Part shown: one piece after another, positions 35,499-45,321 of the stretch
How positions within the stretch are numbered: position 1 is the first letter of the stretch
How the letters are laid out: each line of letters opens with the position of its first letter
Origin: GCA-2746795 sp964643965
GTDB taxonomy: Bacteria > Chloroflexota > Anaerolineae > Promineifilales > Promineifilaceae
Assembly: GCA_964643965.1 (NCBI GenBank)
Contig: CAZXVH010000011.1
Location: forward strand, 20,841-84,840
Length of the DNA: 64,000 bases
Direction: 5' to 3'
Program-made: the position numbers and the translations under genes
Notes under the pieces: model-generated
The model's input: the letters and a program-made list of their open reading frames with translations, nothing else
Told to the model about the DNA's origin: nothing
The model's database searches: none

Positions 35499-35613
35499 TT
35501 TACCTGCTCCTTCATTTAGAAAATGCCCAGAAATTCCACCCTTCATTCGCCATATCAATTCGTTCGTGATACAAACCAAACAATACCAACTTATCATACG
35601 AGGAGCAGCTAAG

Positions 35614-37131
35614 ATGAAACAAATTGTGGAGTGTGTGCCGAATTTTAGCAACGGCCGTTCCCCTGAAATTTACCAGGCCATTGCCGACGAAATCCAGAGT
35701 GTACCAGACAGCCACATCCTGGATGTGAGCGCCGATCCCGACCACAATCGCACCGTTATCACCTTTGTCGGCAGCCCAGAAGCAGTAGAAGAAGCCGCCT
35801 TCCGCGCCATCGCCAAAGCGGCCCAACTCATCGACCTGGATACTCACCAGGGCGAACATCCCCGCCTGGGCGCCACCGACGTCTGTCCCTTCATCCCCGT
35901 GCAAAACGTCTCCGTAGCCGACTGTGTCGCCATCGCCCAACGGCTGGGAAAGCGCGTGGGCGAGGAGCTGGGCATTGCCGTCTATCTTTATGAAGAAGCC
36001 GCCACCCGCCCGGAGCGGCAAAAACTGTCCGCCATCCGCAAAGGGGAGTATGAATTATGGCGGCAGGAAGTGGCTACCAACCCCCGCCGCCAGCCCGACT
36101 TTGGCCCGGCGGAAGCCAAACCGTGGGGGGCCACCACCATCGGCGCTCGCCCCTTCCTCATCGCCTACAACATCTATCTCAACAGCGACAAAGTAGAGAT
36201 CGCCGACCAGATCGCTCGCAACGTGCGCTTTATCGGCGGCGGCCTGCGTTACGTGCAGGCCAAAGGCTTCCTGGTAGAAGGGCAGGCGCAAGTGAGCATG
36301 AACCTCACCAACTTCGAGAAAACGCCCATCTACCGTGTGCAAGAAATGGTGCGCCAGGAAGCCGCCCGACACGGCCTGACCATCACCAAAGCAGAATTGA
36401 TCGGCCTGACGCCGCAGCAAGCGCTCATTGACAGCGCCAAATGGTATCTCCAGCTTCACGATCTGGAAGACAGCCAGGTTTTAGAACGGCAGCTTGAAGC
36501 CCAAGAAAGCGCCGAAGCGGACAACCGGCCGCATCAATTCCTGGCAGACACCGCCGCCGCCAACGCCACCCCTGGCGGCGGCTCCGTGGCCGCTCTGGCC
36601 GGGGCGCTGGCCGCTGCCCTCACGCAAATGGTGGCCGGTCTCACCCTCGGCAAGAAGAAATATGCGGCCGTACAAGACAAAGCAGAAACCATCCGGGCAG
36701 AAGCGGCCGCATTGGGGGCGCAGCTGACCCAGGCCATCCGCGCCGACATGGAAGCGTTTGATCGGGTGATGGCCGTCTACCGTGACAAGTCGCTGGCCGC
36801 CGAGGCCCAAACCGAAGCCCTGGAAACGGCCACCATCGGCGCGGGAGAAGTACCGCTGCAGGTGGCGCGGTTCAGCCGGGATGTGGCGCTGCTGGCTCAG
36901 GAGATAGCCCAAATTGGCAATGTGAATGCCATCACCGATGCCGCTTCCGCGGCATTTATGGCCGTGGCGGCAGTGCAAGCGGCTGCCCTCAATGTGCGCA
37001 TTAACGGCGTCAATTTACAAAACCGGGAATTGGCCGCTGCCTGGACTAAAGAAGTGGCAGACCTGGTGGCAGAAACATCCCAAATTACGGAGCAAGTCGC
37101 CGCCACAGCACAACAGCGCGGCGGTTATTAA
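35614..37131 (+). CDS. ftcD: Bifunctional glutamate formimidoyltransferase / formimidoyltetrahydrofolate cyclodeaminase
   Basis: 505 aa. The N-terminal transferase (about 1-300) has IVECVPNFSNGR, DPDHNRTVITFVG, HPRLGATDVCPFIPV and MNLTNFEKTPIYRVQEMV. The C-terminal cyclodeaminase (about 310-500) has TPGGGSVAALAGALAAALTQ and NVNAITDAASAAFMA. It links histidine breakdown to the folate pool, giving 5,10-methenyl-THF, ammonia and glutamate. Length is close to mammalian FTCD (541 aa). AGGAG is 8 bp upstream. No other hut genes are nearby. Confidence 0.93.
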   Translation: MKQIVECVPNFSNGRSPEIYQAIADEIQSVPDSHILDVSADPDHNRTVITFVGSPEAVEEAAFRAIAKAAQLIDLDTHQGEHPRLGATDVCPFIPVQNVSVADCVAIAQRLGKRVGEELGIAVYLYEEAATRPERQKLSAIRKGEYELWRQEVATNPRRQPDFGPAEAKPWGATTIGARPFLIAYNIYLNSDKVEIADQIARNVRFIGGGLRYVQAKGFLVEGQAQVSMNLTNFEKTPIYRVQEMVRQEAARHGLTITKAELIGLTPQQALIDSAKWYLQLHDLEDSQVLERQLEAQESAEADNRPHQFLADTAAANATPGGGSVAALAGALAAALTQMVAGLTLGKKKYAAVQDKAETIRAEAAALGAQLTQAIRADMEAFDRVMAVYRDKSLAAEAQTEALETATIGAGEVPLQVARFSRDVALLAQEIAQIGNVNAITDAASAAFMAVAAVQAAALNVRINGVNLQNRELAAAWTKEVADLVAETSQITEQVAATAQQRGGY

Positions 37132-37134
37132 GCC

Positions 37135-38340
37135 ATGATGGATCATTTCTTTTCGGCAAAGGATAGACGCCAGCTGATCATCGGCGTTGTCCTCGTTCTG
37201 CTGGCGCTGCTGGCGCTGACTGGCTGCCAGCAGGAGATAGTGGTCAGCGCGGCGCAGATGAGATCGCCGGCACTGAGCGAGGCCGAGACGGCCGCAGCCA
37301 CAGAGCCAGCCGCGCTCCCGGCCACCAGCACCCTGCCGCCGCCCATGTTGGTGTTGGTGTCCACCGCAGCGGTGGACACCGCAGCGGTGGACGCCACAGC
37401 GATGAAGATGCCCTCGTTTGCGGTGGTAGACCCGGCCCAGTTGGCCATGGTTGAGGTGCGGGAAGAGGATGGGGGGGAAACGGCCGTTGCCAATCCCACC
37501 GCCATCTCTACCACATCGGACACAGGGGAAACTGATGCAGCCACCCTGGCCCCCACCTTCACCCCGCCCGCCCTTGCCCTCACCTCAGATGAGGAACATT
37601 ACTGGCTGCAACGCCCCATCCCCGAAGGCGGCACGGTGTGGACCGACAAAACATACCCTTACGGCAGCACCCGGGGCGGAACCCTGCGCCCTCATCACGG
37701 CGTGGAATTCAACGTGGGAAAAGGAACCCAGATTCTCGCTGCCGCTGGCGGCACAGTGGTCGCCGCCGGCGAAGACAATATCATCGCTTATGGACCGCAC
37801 ACCAACTTCTACGGCAAGCTGGTTATCATTGAACTGGACGTCGCCTATCAAGGTCAGCCCGTTTACAATCTGTACGGTCACCTCTCAGAAATAGTCGTGG
37901 CAGAGGGGCAGCATGTGGAGGCGAAACAGCTCATCGCCCTCTCGGGAGCCACCGGTGTAGCCGATGGGCCACATCTGCATTTTGAAGTGCGCGTCGGCCA
38001 AAACAGCTATGACAATACACGCAACCCCCGCCTCTGGCTCTACCCCTTCCCTGACTACGGCGCGGTCGCCGGCCGGGTGATACGGGCCAACGGCTCCCTG
38101 GTCGAAGAAGCGCCCATCTCCCTGGATCGTATCGACGCCTCTTCACGTTATCTAGCCACCACCTCCTACGCCGGAACTACCGTCAACCCCGATGATCAGT
38201 GGCAGGAAAACTTTGTCATCGACGACGTGCCTATGGGTTATTATCAAGTACGGGTGGCAGTGGGCGAAAAGAAGTATACGCAAGAAATTTATGTCTTTCC
38301 TTACCGCACCAATTTTGTGGAAATAGTGATTGAAGAGTGA
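37135..38340 (+). CDS. M23 (LytM) family peptidase lipoprotein
   Basis: 401 aa. Signal peptide with lipobox LLALTGCQQ, a low-complexity Ala/Thr spacer with DNA-level tandem repeats (GCAGCGGTGGAC), and a LytM domain: HHGVEFNVGKGTQILAAAGG, YNLYGHLSEIVV, GVADGPHLHFEVRVG with the zinc ligands. A C-terminal beta domain (VDGxxV-like) follows. It likely cuts or binds peptidoglycan or acts as an amidase activator. The gene starts 3 bp after the ftcD stop. Confidence 0.87.
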   Translation: MMDHFFSAKDRRQLIIGVVLVLLALLALTGCQQEIVVSAAQMRSPALSEAETAAATEPAALPATSTLPPPMLVLVSTAAVDTAAVDATAMKMPSFAVVDPAQLAMVEVREEDGGETAVANPTAISTTSDTGETDAATLAPTFTPPALALTSDEEHYWLQRPIPEGGTVWTDKTYPYGSTRGGTLRPHHGVEFNVGKGTQILAAAGGTVVAAGEDNIIAYGPHTNFYGKLVIIELDVAYQGQPVYNLYGHLSEIVVAEGQHVEAKQLIALSGATGVADGPHLHFEVRVGQNSYDNTRNPRLWLYPFPDYGAVAGRVIRANGSLVEEAPISLDRIDASSRYLATTSYAGTTVNPDDQWQENFVIDDVPMGYYQVRVAVGEKKYTQEIYVFPYRTNFVEIVIEE

Positions 38341-38355
38341 CTCTTGAGGACGCCT

Positions 38356-39336
38356 ATGACGCCCAACTATCCAGATAAAATCAACATCGCTCACCTGCCC
38401 ACGCCGTTAGAAGAAATGCCGCGCCTGAGCAAACATTTGGGCGGCCCCCGTCTCTTCATCAAACGTGACGATCAAACCGGCCTGGCCACCGGGGGCAACA
38501 AAACACGCAAACTAGAATTCCTGGTCGCCGATGCCCTGGCGCAGGGTTGCGACCACCTGATCACTACCGGCGGCCCTCAAAGCAACCATTGCCGGCAAAC
38601 GGCCGCCGCCGCCGCTCATATGGGCCTGGGGTGCAGCCTGGTTCTCAGCGGCCGTGAACCAGAAACCATCAGTGGCAACTTGCTCCTCAATAAGCTGCTG
38701 GGCGCACATGTCTACTGGGCTGGTGACCGGCCCCGTTCTCTGGCGATGGCCGAAGTGGCTGAAGAACAGCGCATTCTGGGACACAAACCGTACCTCATCC
38801 CCCTGGGCGGCTCTAATGTGATGGGCGCGACCGGGTATGTGCGTGCCATGCAGGAGGTGACAGAGCAGTTAAACGAGCAGCGCCTCAACGTGGATTTTAT
38901 CGTGGTGGCCAGCAGCAGCGGTGGCACGCAGGCAGGGCTGGTCTTGGGCGCAGCGGTGTTTGGCTACAGCGGGCAAATTCTGGGCATCAGCATTGAGCAC
39001 GAGGCGGACAGCTTGAAAACGCAGGTGGCGGCGCTGGCCACGGCTACGGCCGCCCATCTCACCATCCCCCAAATAGCGCTGGCAAACAAAGTGGATGTCA
39101 ATGATGATTATCTGGGTGGCGGCTATGCGGTGGTGGGGGAGACAGAACGGGAAGCGATACAAATGACGGCGCAGATAGAAGGCATTTTGCTGGATCCCGT
39201 TTACACCGGGCGGGCCATGGGCGGCTTGATCGACCTGATTCGCTGGGGGGCCTTTACCCGGGGACAGACGGTGCTGTTTTGGCACACCGGCGGGGCGGCG
39301 GCGCTGCCCGCTTTTGCGGAGTCGTTGGTTTTCTAG
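38356..39336 (+). CDS. PLP-dependent D-cysteine desulfhydrase / ACC deaminase-like enzyme
   Basis: 326 aa, beta-family fold II PLP enzyme. LFIKRDDQTGLATGGNKTRK includes the PLP-binding Lys, TTGGPQSNHCRQTAAAAA the phosphate/substrate loop, and ASSSGGTQAGLVLGA the PLP phosphate-binding Gly-rich loop. The DcyD/ACCD family releases sulfide, pyruvate and ammonia from D-cysteine or deaminates ACC. The ATG at 38,356 with GAGGA 5 bp upstream is preferred to the TTG at 38,344. Confidence 0.88.
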   Translation: MTPNYPDKINIAHLPTPLEEMPRLSKHLGGPRLFIKRDDQTGLATGGNKTRKLEFLVADALAQGCDHLITTGGPQSNHCRQTAAAAAHMGLGCSLVLSGREPETISGNLLLNKLLGAHVYWAGDRPRSLAMAEVAEEQRILGHKPYLIPLGGSNVMGATGYVRAMQEVTEQLNEQRLNVDFIVVASSSGGTQAGLVLGAAVFGYSGQILGISIEHEADSLKTQVAALATATAAHLTIPQIALANKVDVNDDYLGGGYAVVGETEREAIQMTAQIEGILLDPVYTGRAMGGLIDLIRWGAFTRGQTVLFWHTGGAAALPAFAESLVF

Positions 39337-39365
39337 GCGTTTAAGATAAAGAATTTAAGCCCAAG

Positions 39366-39409
39366 ATACAAAGGCGCCAAGGAACAAAGAAACCCTTTCT
39401 CCTTTGTAT
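39366..39409. terminator. Bidirectional terminator-like hairpin (ATACAAAGG)
   Basis: Left arm starts ATACAAAGG (39,366), right arm ends CCTTTGTAT (39,409), with near-complementary inner parts, then GGTTTTTTAT. It lies between convergent genes and is the same kind of ACAAAGG structure as at 20.5 kb. Confidence 0.55.
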
Positions 39410-39416
39410 TGGTTTT

Positions 39417-41492
39417 TTATTCGGTGACTACAATTGTTTCCAGAGGGAGCGCATCTAAACGGCCGTTTTCCGTTTCAATGGGCAGCCTGTCTTCAGGGTC
39501 GGCGATGTCGTAGAGGCCGAGGATGAGGGTGTAACGGCCGGGAGCCAGATCGACGGGGAGGAGCAGACCATGATTGTCCCGAATAATCTCGTTAGACGGC
39601 CAGGTATGGGTGGGCTTGAGAGCGCCACCCGGTTCGCTGTCATGTTGAGTCACAAGCTGCCCGTTTTCATCCAATAAATGGAGGAAAACTTTATATCGCT
39701 GCGTCAGGGGAACGGCCGTTTGCCAAAACAGCGTGATCTGCAAAATATCGCCTGGAGCCAGTTCCTTCTGCGCCAATGTGTAACCTTGTAAAGAAATGGC
39801 GTCGCCAAAGCGCAGCGTGAGCGGCGTTTCCATTTCGGTGGCGGGGGCAGAGGGCACGGCATAGATTACAAAACGCACATCCTGATACCAATCGCTGGCC
39901 GCTTTGTAGCTGTTTTCATCCAGCCAGCTTTCTACAAGGCGCTGTGGGTCTTGCTGGCCGTCGCCCCAATAAATGGCGTAAATGCGTTCATGCCGGGCGG
40001 CGATAGCGGCCAGTTCCGCCTGCACCTGCTCCTGGCTCATGCCGGCCAGGGGCAGCGGGTAAACGGGCGCCCCTTCTGTGTGATAGTAGGTAAACACTTC
40101 CCACTGATTGGGGGCGTTGAGAATAATGGCGCCATTCGGGTGGTCGTCGGCAGCGATGCGGGCGGCCATGCCGCGATAGTCGGCGCGAGCATAGGCGGGG
40201 TTGGCATAGAGATTGGCCAGGGATTGTACCACGCCCATGCTCGCCAGCAGCCCCAGAAAAACGAGCAGCCCCAGATATTGCAAACGCCATTTGCCAAAGA
40301 AAAAATAATCTTCCGCCGATTTAGCCGTTTCTACAGCGGTTTGGCTGCGGCTTTTGCCTTTAGGCGCAGAGGCGAAAATAACGAGCGTCCCCATGAGGGC
40401 GAAGGGGGCGATGACGGGCAGCAAGATTTTGAAAAGCGGCGGCTCAACTGCGCCCACAAAGTAGGCGGCCAGGATGGGGATGAACAGCGCCGCCAACCAA
40501 ACGGCCGTTCGCCATCCCCGCTCCAGCATGATACCCAAACCGATGAGGATGAAAACGGCCGTTAACGGTCCCCCCACCGCCTCCGCCTCCACTGTGGCGC
40601 CAAAGGCCAGCCAACGAAAAATGGCGAGGAGGTAATCAGGCAGAAACGGCCGTGCCGCCGGCCCGCCGCCAATATTGCCCCGGAAAATGGGCAGCCAGGG
40701 CAGGTAAAGCAGAAAGGTGATGAGCATCATGGCCAGCCAGGAAAAGAGTAAAGGTTTAAGAGTAAAGCGTGACGCTTGCTCGCCATGCTTTACTCTTAAA
40801 TCTTTAATTATCAATATCAGCAGCATCCCATTCTGCGCCACGATGATGGCGGGGAAGGCGTACTGCGTATACAAACCGGCCGTGGCCAAAACCACATAGC
40901 CCACCGCCACTAACACGATCCTTTTCTTTTTTCTAATTTCTAGTTTCTGCCTTATCTCCGCCCACCACCAGAGCAAGAACAAGGTAGACAGGGTGGCTTC
41001 GAGCGCCAACAAAGCGTACATGCGGGCTTCCTGGCTGTAATAGATGAGCGGGGGAGAAACGGCCGTGATAAAGGCGGCAAGGAAAACGGCCGTCAACCCA
41101 AACCGCCTGGCTCTTTGTTTCCTTGTATCCTGGCAATAAAAGGAAACCTTCCCCAACGCCATCGTGCCCGCCACCACCCCCACCCCGGCAAAGGCCGACA
41201 GCGAACGCAGGCCAAACTCACTCGCCCCCACCAATTCCCGCCAACCGCGCAGCAGCAAATAATAAAGCGGCGGGTGAATATCGCTGGCCGTGCCTTCAAT
41301 AATCAGCCGAAGCGAACGTTCACTCAGCCGGGCGCTGTTGCCCTCATCATTCCAAAAAGATTGGACATCCAGATTGTGGAACCGCAGAAACGTCCCCAAC
41401 CATAAAATGAGGATCGTAAAAAATAGAATCTTTAACCGCAGAGGGCGCAGAGATCGCGGAGAAGATTCAAGCGGCGGCGTTTCGATCTCCAC
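39417..41492 (-). CDS. Polytopic glycosyltransferase, GT39/GT83-like
   Basis: 691 aa with 10-12 membrane helices in the N-terminal two thirds. FWNDEGNSARLSERSLRLII has the catalytic-type acidic residue in the first periplasmic loop, then SDIHPPLYYLLLRGWREL and a GEFGLRSLSA-like block, as in PMT/ArnT-type dolichyl- or undecaprenyl-linked sugar transferases. A C-terminal beta-rich domain (TPLTLRFGDAISLQGYTL, PLTQRYKVFLHLLDENGQLV) is typical of Chloroflexota members. It sits 3 bp after the glycosidase gene, so both belong to one unit. Confidence 0.85.
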   Translation of the reverse strand: MEIETPPLESSPRSLRPLRLKILFFTILILWLGTFLRFHNLDVQSFWNDEGNSARLSERSLRLIIEGTASDIHPPLYYLLLRGWRELVGASEFGLRSLSAFAGVGVVAGTMALGKVSFYCQDTRKQRARRFGLTAVFLAAFITAVSPPLIYYSQEARMYALLALEATLSTLFLLWWWAEIRQKLEIRKKKRIVLVAVGYVVLATAGLYTQYAFPAIIVAQNGMLLILIIKDLRVKHGEQASRFTLKPLLFSWLAMMLITFLLYLPWLPIFRGNIGGGPAARPFLPDYLLAIFRWLAFGATVEAEAVGGPLTAVFILIGLGIMLERGWRTAVWLAALFIPILAAYFVGAVEPPLFKILLPVIAPFALMGTLVIFASAPKGKSRSQTAVETAKSAEDYFFFGKWRLQYLGLLVFLGLLASMGVVQSLANLYANPAYARADYRGMAARIAADDHPNGAIILNAPNQWEVFTYYHTEGAPVYPLPLAGMSQEQVQAELAAIAARHERIYAIYWGDGQQDPQRLVESWLDENSYKAASDWYQDVRFVIYAVPSAPATEMETPLTLRFGDAISLQGYTLAQKELAPGDILQITLFWQTAVPLTQRYKVFLHLLDENGQLVTQHDSEPGGALKPTHTWPSNEIIRDNHGLLLPVDLAPGRYTLILGLYDIADPEDRLPIETENGRLDALPLETIVVTE

Positions 41493-41495
41493 GCT

Positions 41496-42869
41496 CTACC
41501 TCCCTTTCTTTTTAGGCATCAACCAGGCCAGCAGCGCATAAAACAAGATGGCGCTGCTGAGAGCAAACAAACCCGGACGCAGCCTATCCCAGGTATAAAC
41601 CCAGGCCGGCAACGGCTCCACCACCGCCTCGCTGTTGGCGTAGTCAGCCACCGCCTGCCACACCGGCAGCGGCGTGAAATCCGGCTCCATCATGCGGAAA
41701 TAGTACCAGGATTGGTCGCGCTCCTCATCGCTCGCTCGCTTAAAAAACCAGATATTGTTGACGCCCACCCAGGGCCATGCCGCCTGCTGCCGTTGAAACG
41801 CTTCCACCGTATACCGGGCTTGTTCTTCTTCGCTCACCCGGCCAAAATACGCCGGCATCTCTTCGGGAACCGTGTTCCAGCCCATCTCACTGATCCAGAT
41901 CGGTTTATGGGCGTCGCCATTCTGCACCATCACATCACGGATCAGCAAATTGTGGGGGTAGTTGATGACGGTTGGCCGCAGCCGCTGATCCCTTGCCCCC
42001 GACCACAAGCCATACCCCTGCGTAGAAAACAGATCAAAACAATCAGCGGCGCCGGCATGGTACATGCGCTGCAAAAAGATGAGGTCATTCATATGACGGC
42101 CGTCCATGGCCAGCGTCGGCGTCAAGGCAGCAGCAATCACCACCGCTTCCGGGTTCACCGCTTCAATGCGTCGGTAGCCTTCACATAGCAGCGCCGTGTA
42201 CGCCTCCGGGTTTACATCCTGCAAGCCCCACTCCTCATTGCCATTTGGCTCATTCCACAACTGAAAATAGCGCACTTTTCCCTGGTAGCGCGACGCCACT
42301 GCTGCGGCAAAGTCGCCAAAATCGGCCACATTATCCGGCGGAGCCATTGAGCCGATGGTATCCGTGAGCGCCCGCGTCCAGGAAGGTGGATTGCTCAAAC
42401 GAGCGATGATTTCCATATCATTCTGCCCGGCCAAGTCCACGATCTGGTCATACTTGGCCCAGGCGTCCACCACGCCCACTGCCTCCACATTGCGCCGATC
42501 TTCAAAATCACCTTTGCCGTGAATTTCAATGTCCTCCCAGGTAAATTCCTGGCGAATATGGGTAAAACCGGCATCGTGCAGCAGTTGCAGACTTAAGGCT
42601 CGCTTTTCCGGCTCCACTTCTTGCTGCAAAAACGTGTTGACGCCAAAGGGGGAGACCTCATTTGCGGCCAGGGCATCAATGGCTAAATCAGGCTGGGGAC
42701 GAACGGCCGTGTTCAACCAATGTCCCACGCCGCGCAGTTGCGCAAGCAAACTCTCCTCGCCCGTCAGGTCATACAACGAACGGGCATGAGGCCACAAAGA
42801 GACCAGCAGCATCAGCAAGGCCAATCCAATCACACCCTTCTTCACAATCGACACCGTTTTCTTTGACAT
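41496..42869 (-). CDS. Membrane-anchored clan GH-A glycosidase-like protein
   Basis: 457 aa. It has an N-terminal helix (GVIGLALLMLLVSLWP), a (beta/alpha)8-type catalytic region and a C-terminal helix (LFALSSAILFYALLAWLMP). FQLWNEPNGNEEWGL carries the acid/base Glu and PIWISEMGWNTVPEE the nucleophile Glu, as in GH39/GH5-like enzymes. VGVNTFLQQE and FTWEDIEIHGKGDFED are early strands. Both ends may be embedded, holding the enzyme against the membrane. It is followed on the same strand by the GT39-like gene; both may act on one lipid-linked glycan. Confidence 0.82.
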   Translation of the reverse strand: MSKKTVSIVKKGVIGLALLMLLVSLWPHARSLYDLTGEESLLAQLRGVGHWLNTAVRPQPDLAIDALAANEVSPFGVNTFLQQEVEPEKRALSLQLLHDAGFTHIRQEFTWEDIEIHGKGDFEDRRNVEAVGVVDAWAKYDQIVDLAGQNDMEIIARLSNPPSWTRALTDTIGSMAPPDNVADFGDFAAAVASRYQGKVRYFQLWNEPNGNEEWGLQDVNPEAYTALLCEGYRRIEAVNPEAVVIAAALTPTLAMDGRHMNDLIFLQRMYHAGAADCFDLFSTQGYGLWSGARDQRLRPTVINYPHNLLIRDVMVQNGDAHKPIWISEMGWNTVPEEMPAYFGRVSEEEQARYTVEAFQRQQAAWPWVGVNNIWFFKRASDEERDQSWYYFRMMEPDFTPLPVWQAVADYANSEAVVEPLPAWVYTWDRLRPGLFALSSAILFYALLAWLMPKKKGR

Positions 42870-43009
42870 AGGCGCATGATTATACCTGTTTTTCCTACCC
42901 CTGTATCCACCGCCCACCTATCTACAGCCTCAAGGGCGAGACAGGCGGGAGCAAAGGCTTTTCTTCAGAGCAAAGGCCATACCCGCCTGTCCCGCCCCTA
43001 CCCGCCACC

Positions 43010-43109
43010 NNNNNNNNNNNNNNNNNNNNNNNNNNNNNNNNNNNNNNNNNNNNNNNNNNNNNNNNNNNNNNNNNNNNNNNNNNNNNNNNNNNNNNNNNNN
43101 NNNNNNNNN
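43010..43109. other. Assembly gap, exactly 100 N
   Basis: A fixed-length run of N that marks a scaffold join. The real length and content are unknown, and gene order across 43.0-43.1 kb is not proven by this sequence. Confidence 0.99.
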
Positions 43110-43221
43110 CCATGATGCAGTGCGTCAATTATGTGTTACAATATTTGACATCAGCTTTCCTATTGATATGGTTTTCATCCTTGTAAACCACCATCACAAT
43201 AACCAAAAAGATGAGGCGACT

Positions 43222-45252
43222 ATGTTATCCGGAATCGAAAAAATATTATTTGTTTTGCTTGTAGTATTTTCTCTGGTAGCCACTTACTATACTTTTAGTC
43301 AAATGATTCGCATCATCCTCCGAGGGCAGGGCGCACTCAGTTTTGATCACCTGCCCCAACGGGTGATGACAGGCGCGGTTGCCCTGTTTAGCCAGGGGGG
43401 AATCCTGCGCCGGCGCAAATTGGCTTCTCTCTTTCATTGGGGCGTGGCCTGGGGTTTTATTTTTTATGGCCTGGTCAATTTGCTAGACATCGCCGAAGCG
43501 CTGTTTACCGGCTTCCACCTCCCCAACAATATCATCACAAACATATACGATCTATTAGCCGACCTGTTCAGTATGGCGGTGCTTGTCGGGCTGGTCTATT
43601 TTTTCCTGCGCCGTTTCGCCAAAAAAGACCGGCATTTGCAAATACGGGAAAACGTCATCGTGCATCCCAAAGCGCGGGACATGGATGGCATCAATCGGGA
43701 TTCCCTGATCGTCATCATATTTATCACCTTACATGTGGGCAGCCGCCTGTTGGGTTCCGCCTTCCTCAAGGCGGCCGAGGGGCTGAATCCCTGGGAGCCG
43801 TTCGCCAGCCTGCTGGCCGCGCCGATGGTGAATGTGCCTGAATCTGCCTTGATGTTTGGCTGGCATGTCACTTTCTGGCTGGCGATTGGCCTGGTGCTGC
43901 TCTTCCTGCCCTATTTCCCTTATACCAAACACATTCACCTCATGGTGGGTCCGTTCAACTTCATGACCAACCCGGAGCGCACCTACCTGGGGCAGATGTT
44001 CACCCTGGATTTTGAAGATGAAACTCTGGAGCAGTTTGGCGCCAGTGATGTATTTGATTTGAACCAAACGCAGATCGTGGATGGCTTCGCCTGCATCATG
44101 TGCAACCGCTGCCAGGATGCCTGCCCCGCTTACAACACCGGCAAGGAACTGTCGCCAGCCGCTATCGAAGTAAACAAACGGTATTATTTCCGGGAAAACA
44201 TGGCCACATTAGCCGATGGCGGCAGCCTCAATGGTGATGGCGCCGGCATTCCCCTGCTGGGTACGATCATCAGCGAAAGCGCAGTGTGGGCTTGCACCGC
44301 CTGCGGCGGCTGCATCGAAGCCTGTCCGGTGGGCAATTCGCCGATGCAAGATATCATGGATATTCGCCGGGATCAGGTGTTGATGGCCAGCTCCTTCCCC
44401 GATGAATTGAAGGTCGCTTTTGTGGGCATGGAGCGCACCGGCAATCCCTGGGGTTCCACCGACAGCCGCCTGGCCTGGACAGAAACGCTGCCCTTTGCCG
44501 TGCCTACCGTTGAAGAGAACCCAGATTATGAATATTTGCTCTGGGTAGGCTGCGCCGGCGCCTTTAACCCGGATTCGCAAGAAGTGGTGCGAGCGGTAGC
44601 CACCATTTTACACGCGGCTGATGTCAGTTTTGCCATTTTAGGGGAGTCGGAATCCTGTACCGGTGACTCAGCCCGCCGTGCCGGGAACGAGTATCTGTTC
44701 TATGAGATGGCGATGGGCAATATTGAAACGCTCAATGCGGCCGGCGCTCACGAACGGCGGATTTTAACCAGCTGCCCCCACTGCTTCACCACCATTGGCA
44801 AGGAATATGGCGAACTGGGCGGCCATTATACCGTCTTCCACCACACGCAGGTCATTGCGGATTTGGTGGGCAAAGGCAAGTTGAAGCTGAACGGCAATTT
44901 GCTGGAAAAAACGACGTTCCATGATCCTTGCTTCCTGGGCCGTCATAACGGGGTGTTTGAAGCGCCGCGTGAGGCGTTGGCGCAGGCGGGCGTCATCCTG
45001 CTGGAGATGGATCGCAATAAGAAAAATTCCTTCTGCTGCGGCGCTGGCGGGGCGCAGATGTGGAAAGAGGAAGAACATGGCACAGAAGCTGTGAATCTCA
45101 ATCGTTTCCACGAAGCGCATGAAACCGGCGCAGAGACGCTGGCCGTGGGCTGCCCCTTCTGCATGACGATGATGAAGGATGCCAATACGGAAGAGGGTTC
45201 ACCGATGCAGGTGAAGGACGTGGCGCAGGTGGTAATGGAAGCGATGGCGTAA
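43222..45252 (+). CDS. Membrane Fe-S oxidoreductase, HdrD/FadF-like
   Basis: 676 aa. Five N-terminal membrane helices form a NarI-like cytochrome-b-type anchor. Two 4Fe-4S clusters follow, CIMCNRCQDACPAYNTGK and CTACGGCIEACPVGNSP (about 290-370), then two CCG domains (SCPHCFTTIGKEYGELGGHY, HDPCFLGRHNG, SFCCGAGGAQMW and GCPFCMTMMKDA). Such proteins move electrons between a soluble donor such as ETF and the quinone pool. I chose the ATG at 43,222 with GAGG 5 bp upstream. No host palindrome occurs in the gene. No ETF genes are next to it. Confidence 0.87.
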   Translation: MLSGIEKILFVLLVVFSLVATYYTFSQMIRIILRGQGALSFDHLPQRVMTGAVALFSQGGILRRRKLASLFHWGVAWGFIFYGLVNLLDIAEALFTGFHLPNNIITNIYDLLADLFSMAVLVGLVYFFLRRFAKKDRHLQIRENVIVHPKARDMDGINRDSLIVIIFITLHVGSRLLGSAFLKAAEGLNPWEPFASLLAAPMVNVPESALMFGWHVTFWLAIGLVLLFLPYFPYTKHIHLMVGPFNFMTNPERTYLGQMFTLDFEDETLEQFGASDVFDLNQTQIVDGFACIMCNRCQDACPAYNTGKELSPAAIEVNKRYYFRENMATLADGGSLNGDGAGIPLLGTIISESAVWACTACGGCIEACPVGNSPMQDIMDIRRDQVLMASSFPDELKVAFVGMERTGNPWGSTDSRLAWTETLPFAVPTVEENPDYEYLLWVGCAGAFNPDSQEVVRAVATILHAADVSFAILGESESCTGDSARRAGNEYLFYEMAMGNIETLNAAGAHERRILTSCPHCFTTIGKEYGELGGHYTVFHHTQVIADLVGKGKLKLNGNLLEKTTFHDPCFLGRHNGVFEAPREALAQAGVILLEMDRNKKNSFCCGAGGAQMWKEEEHGTEAVNLNRFHEAHETGAETLAVGCPFCMTMMKDANTEEGSPMQVKDVAQVVMEAMA

Positions 45253-45321
45253 GTTAGCACGGCCGGAAAACGGTTCAGGTGGTAAACATCACCGTCGTAA
45301 GGCGGTAAAAAGGGTGAGCAT

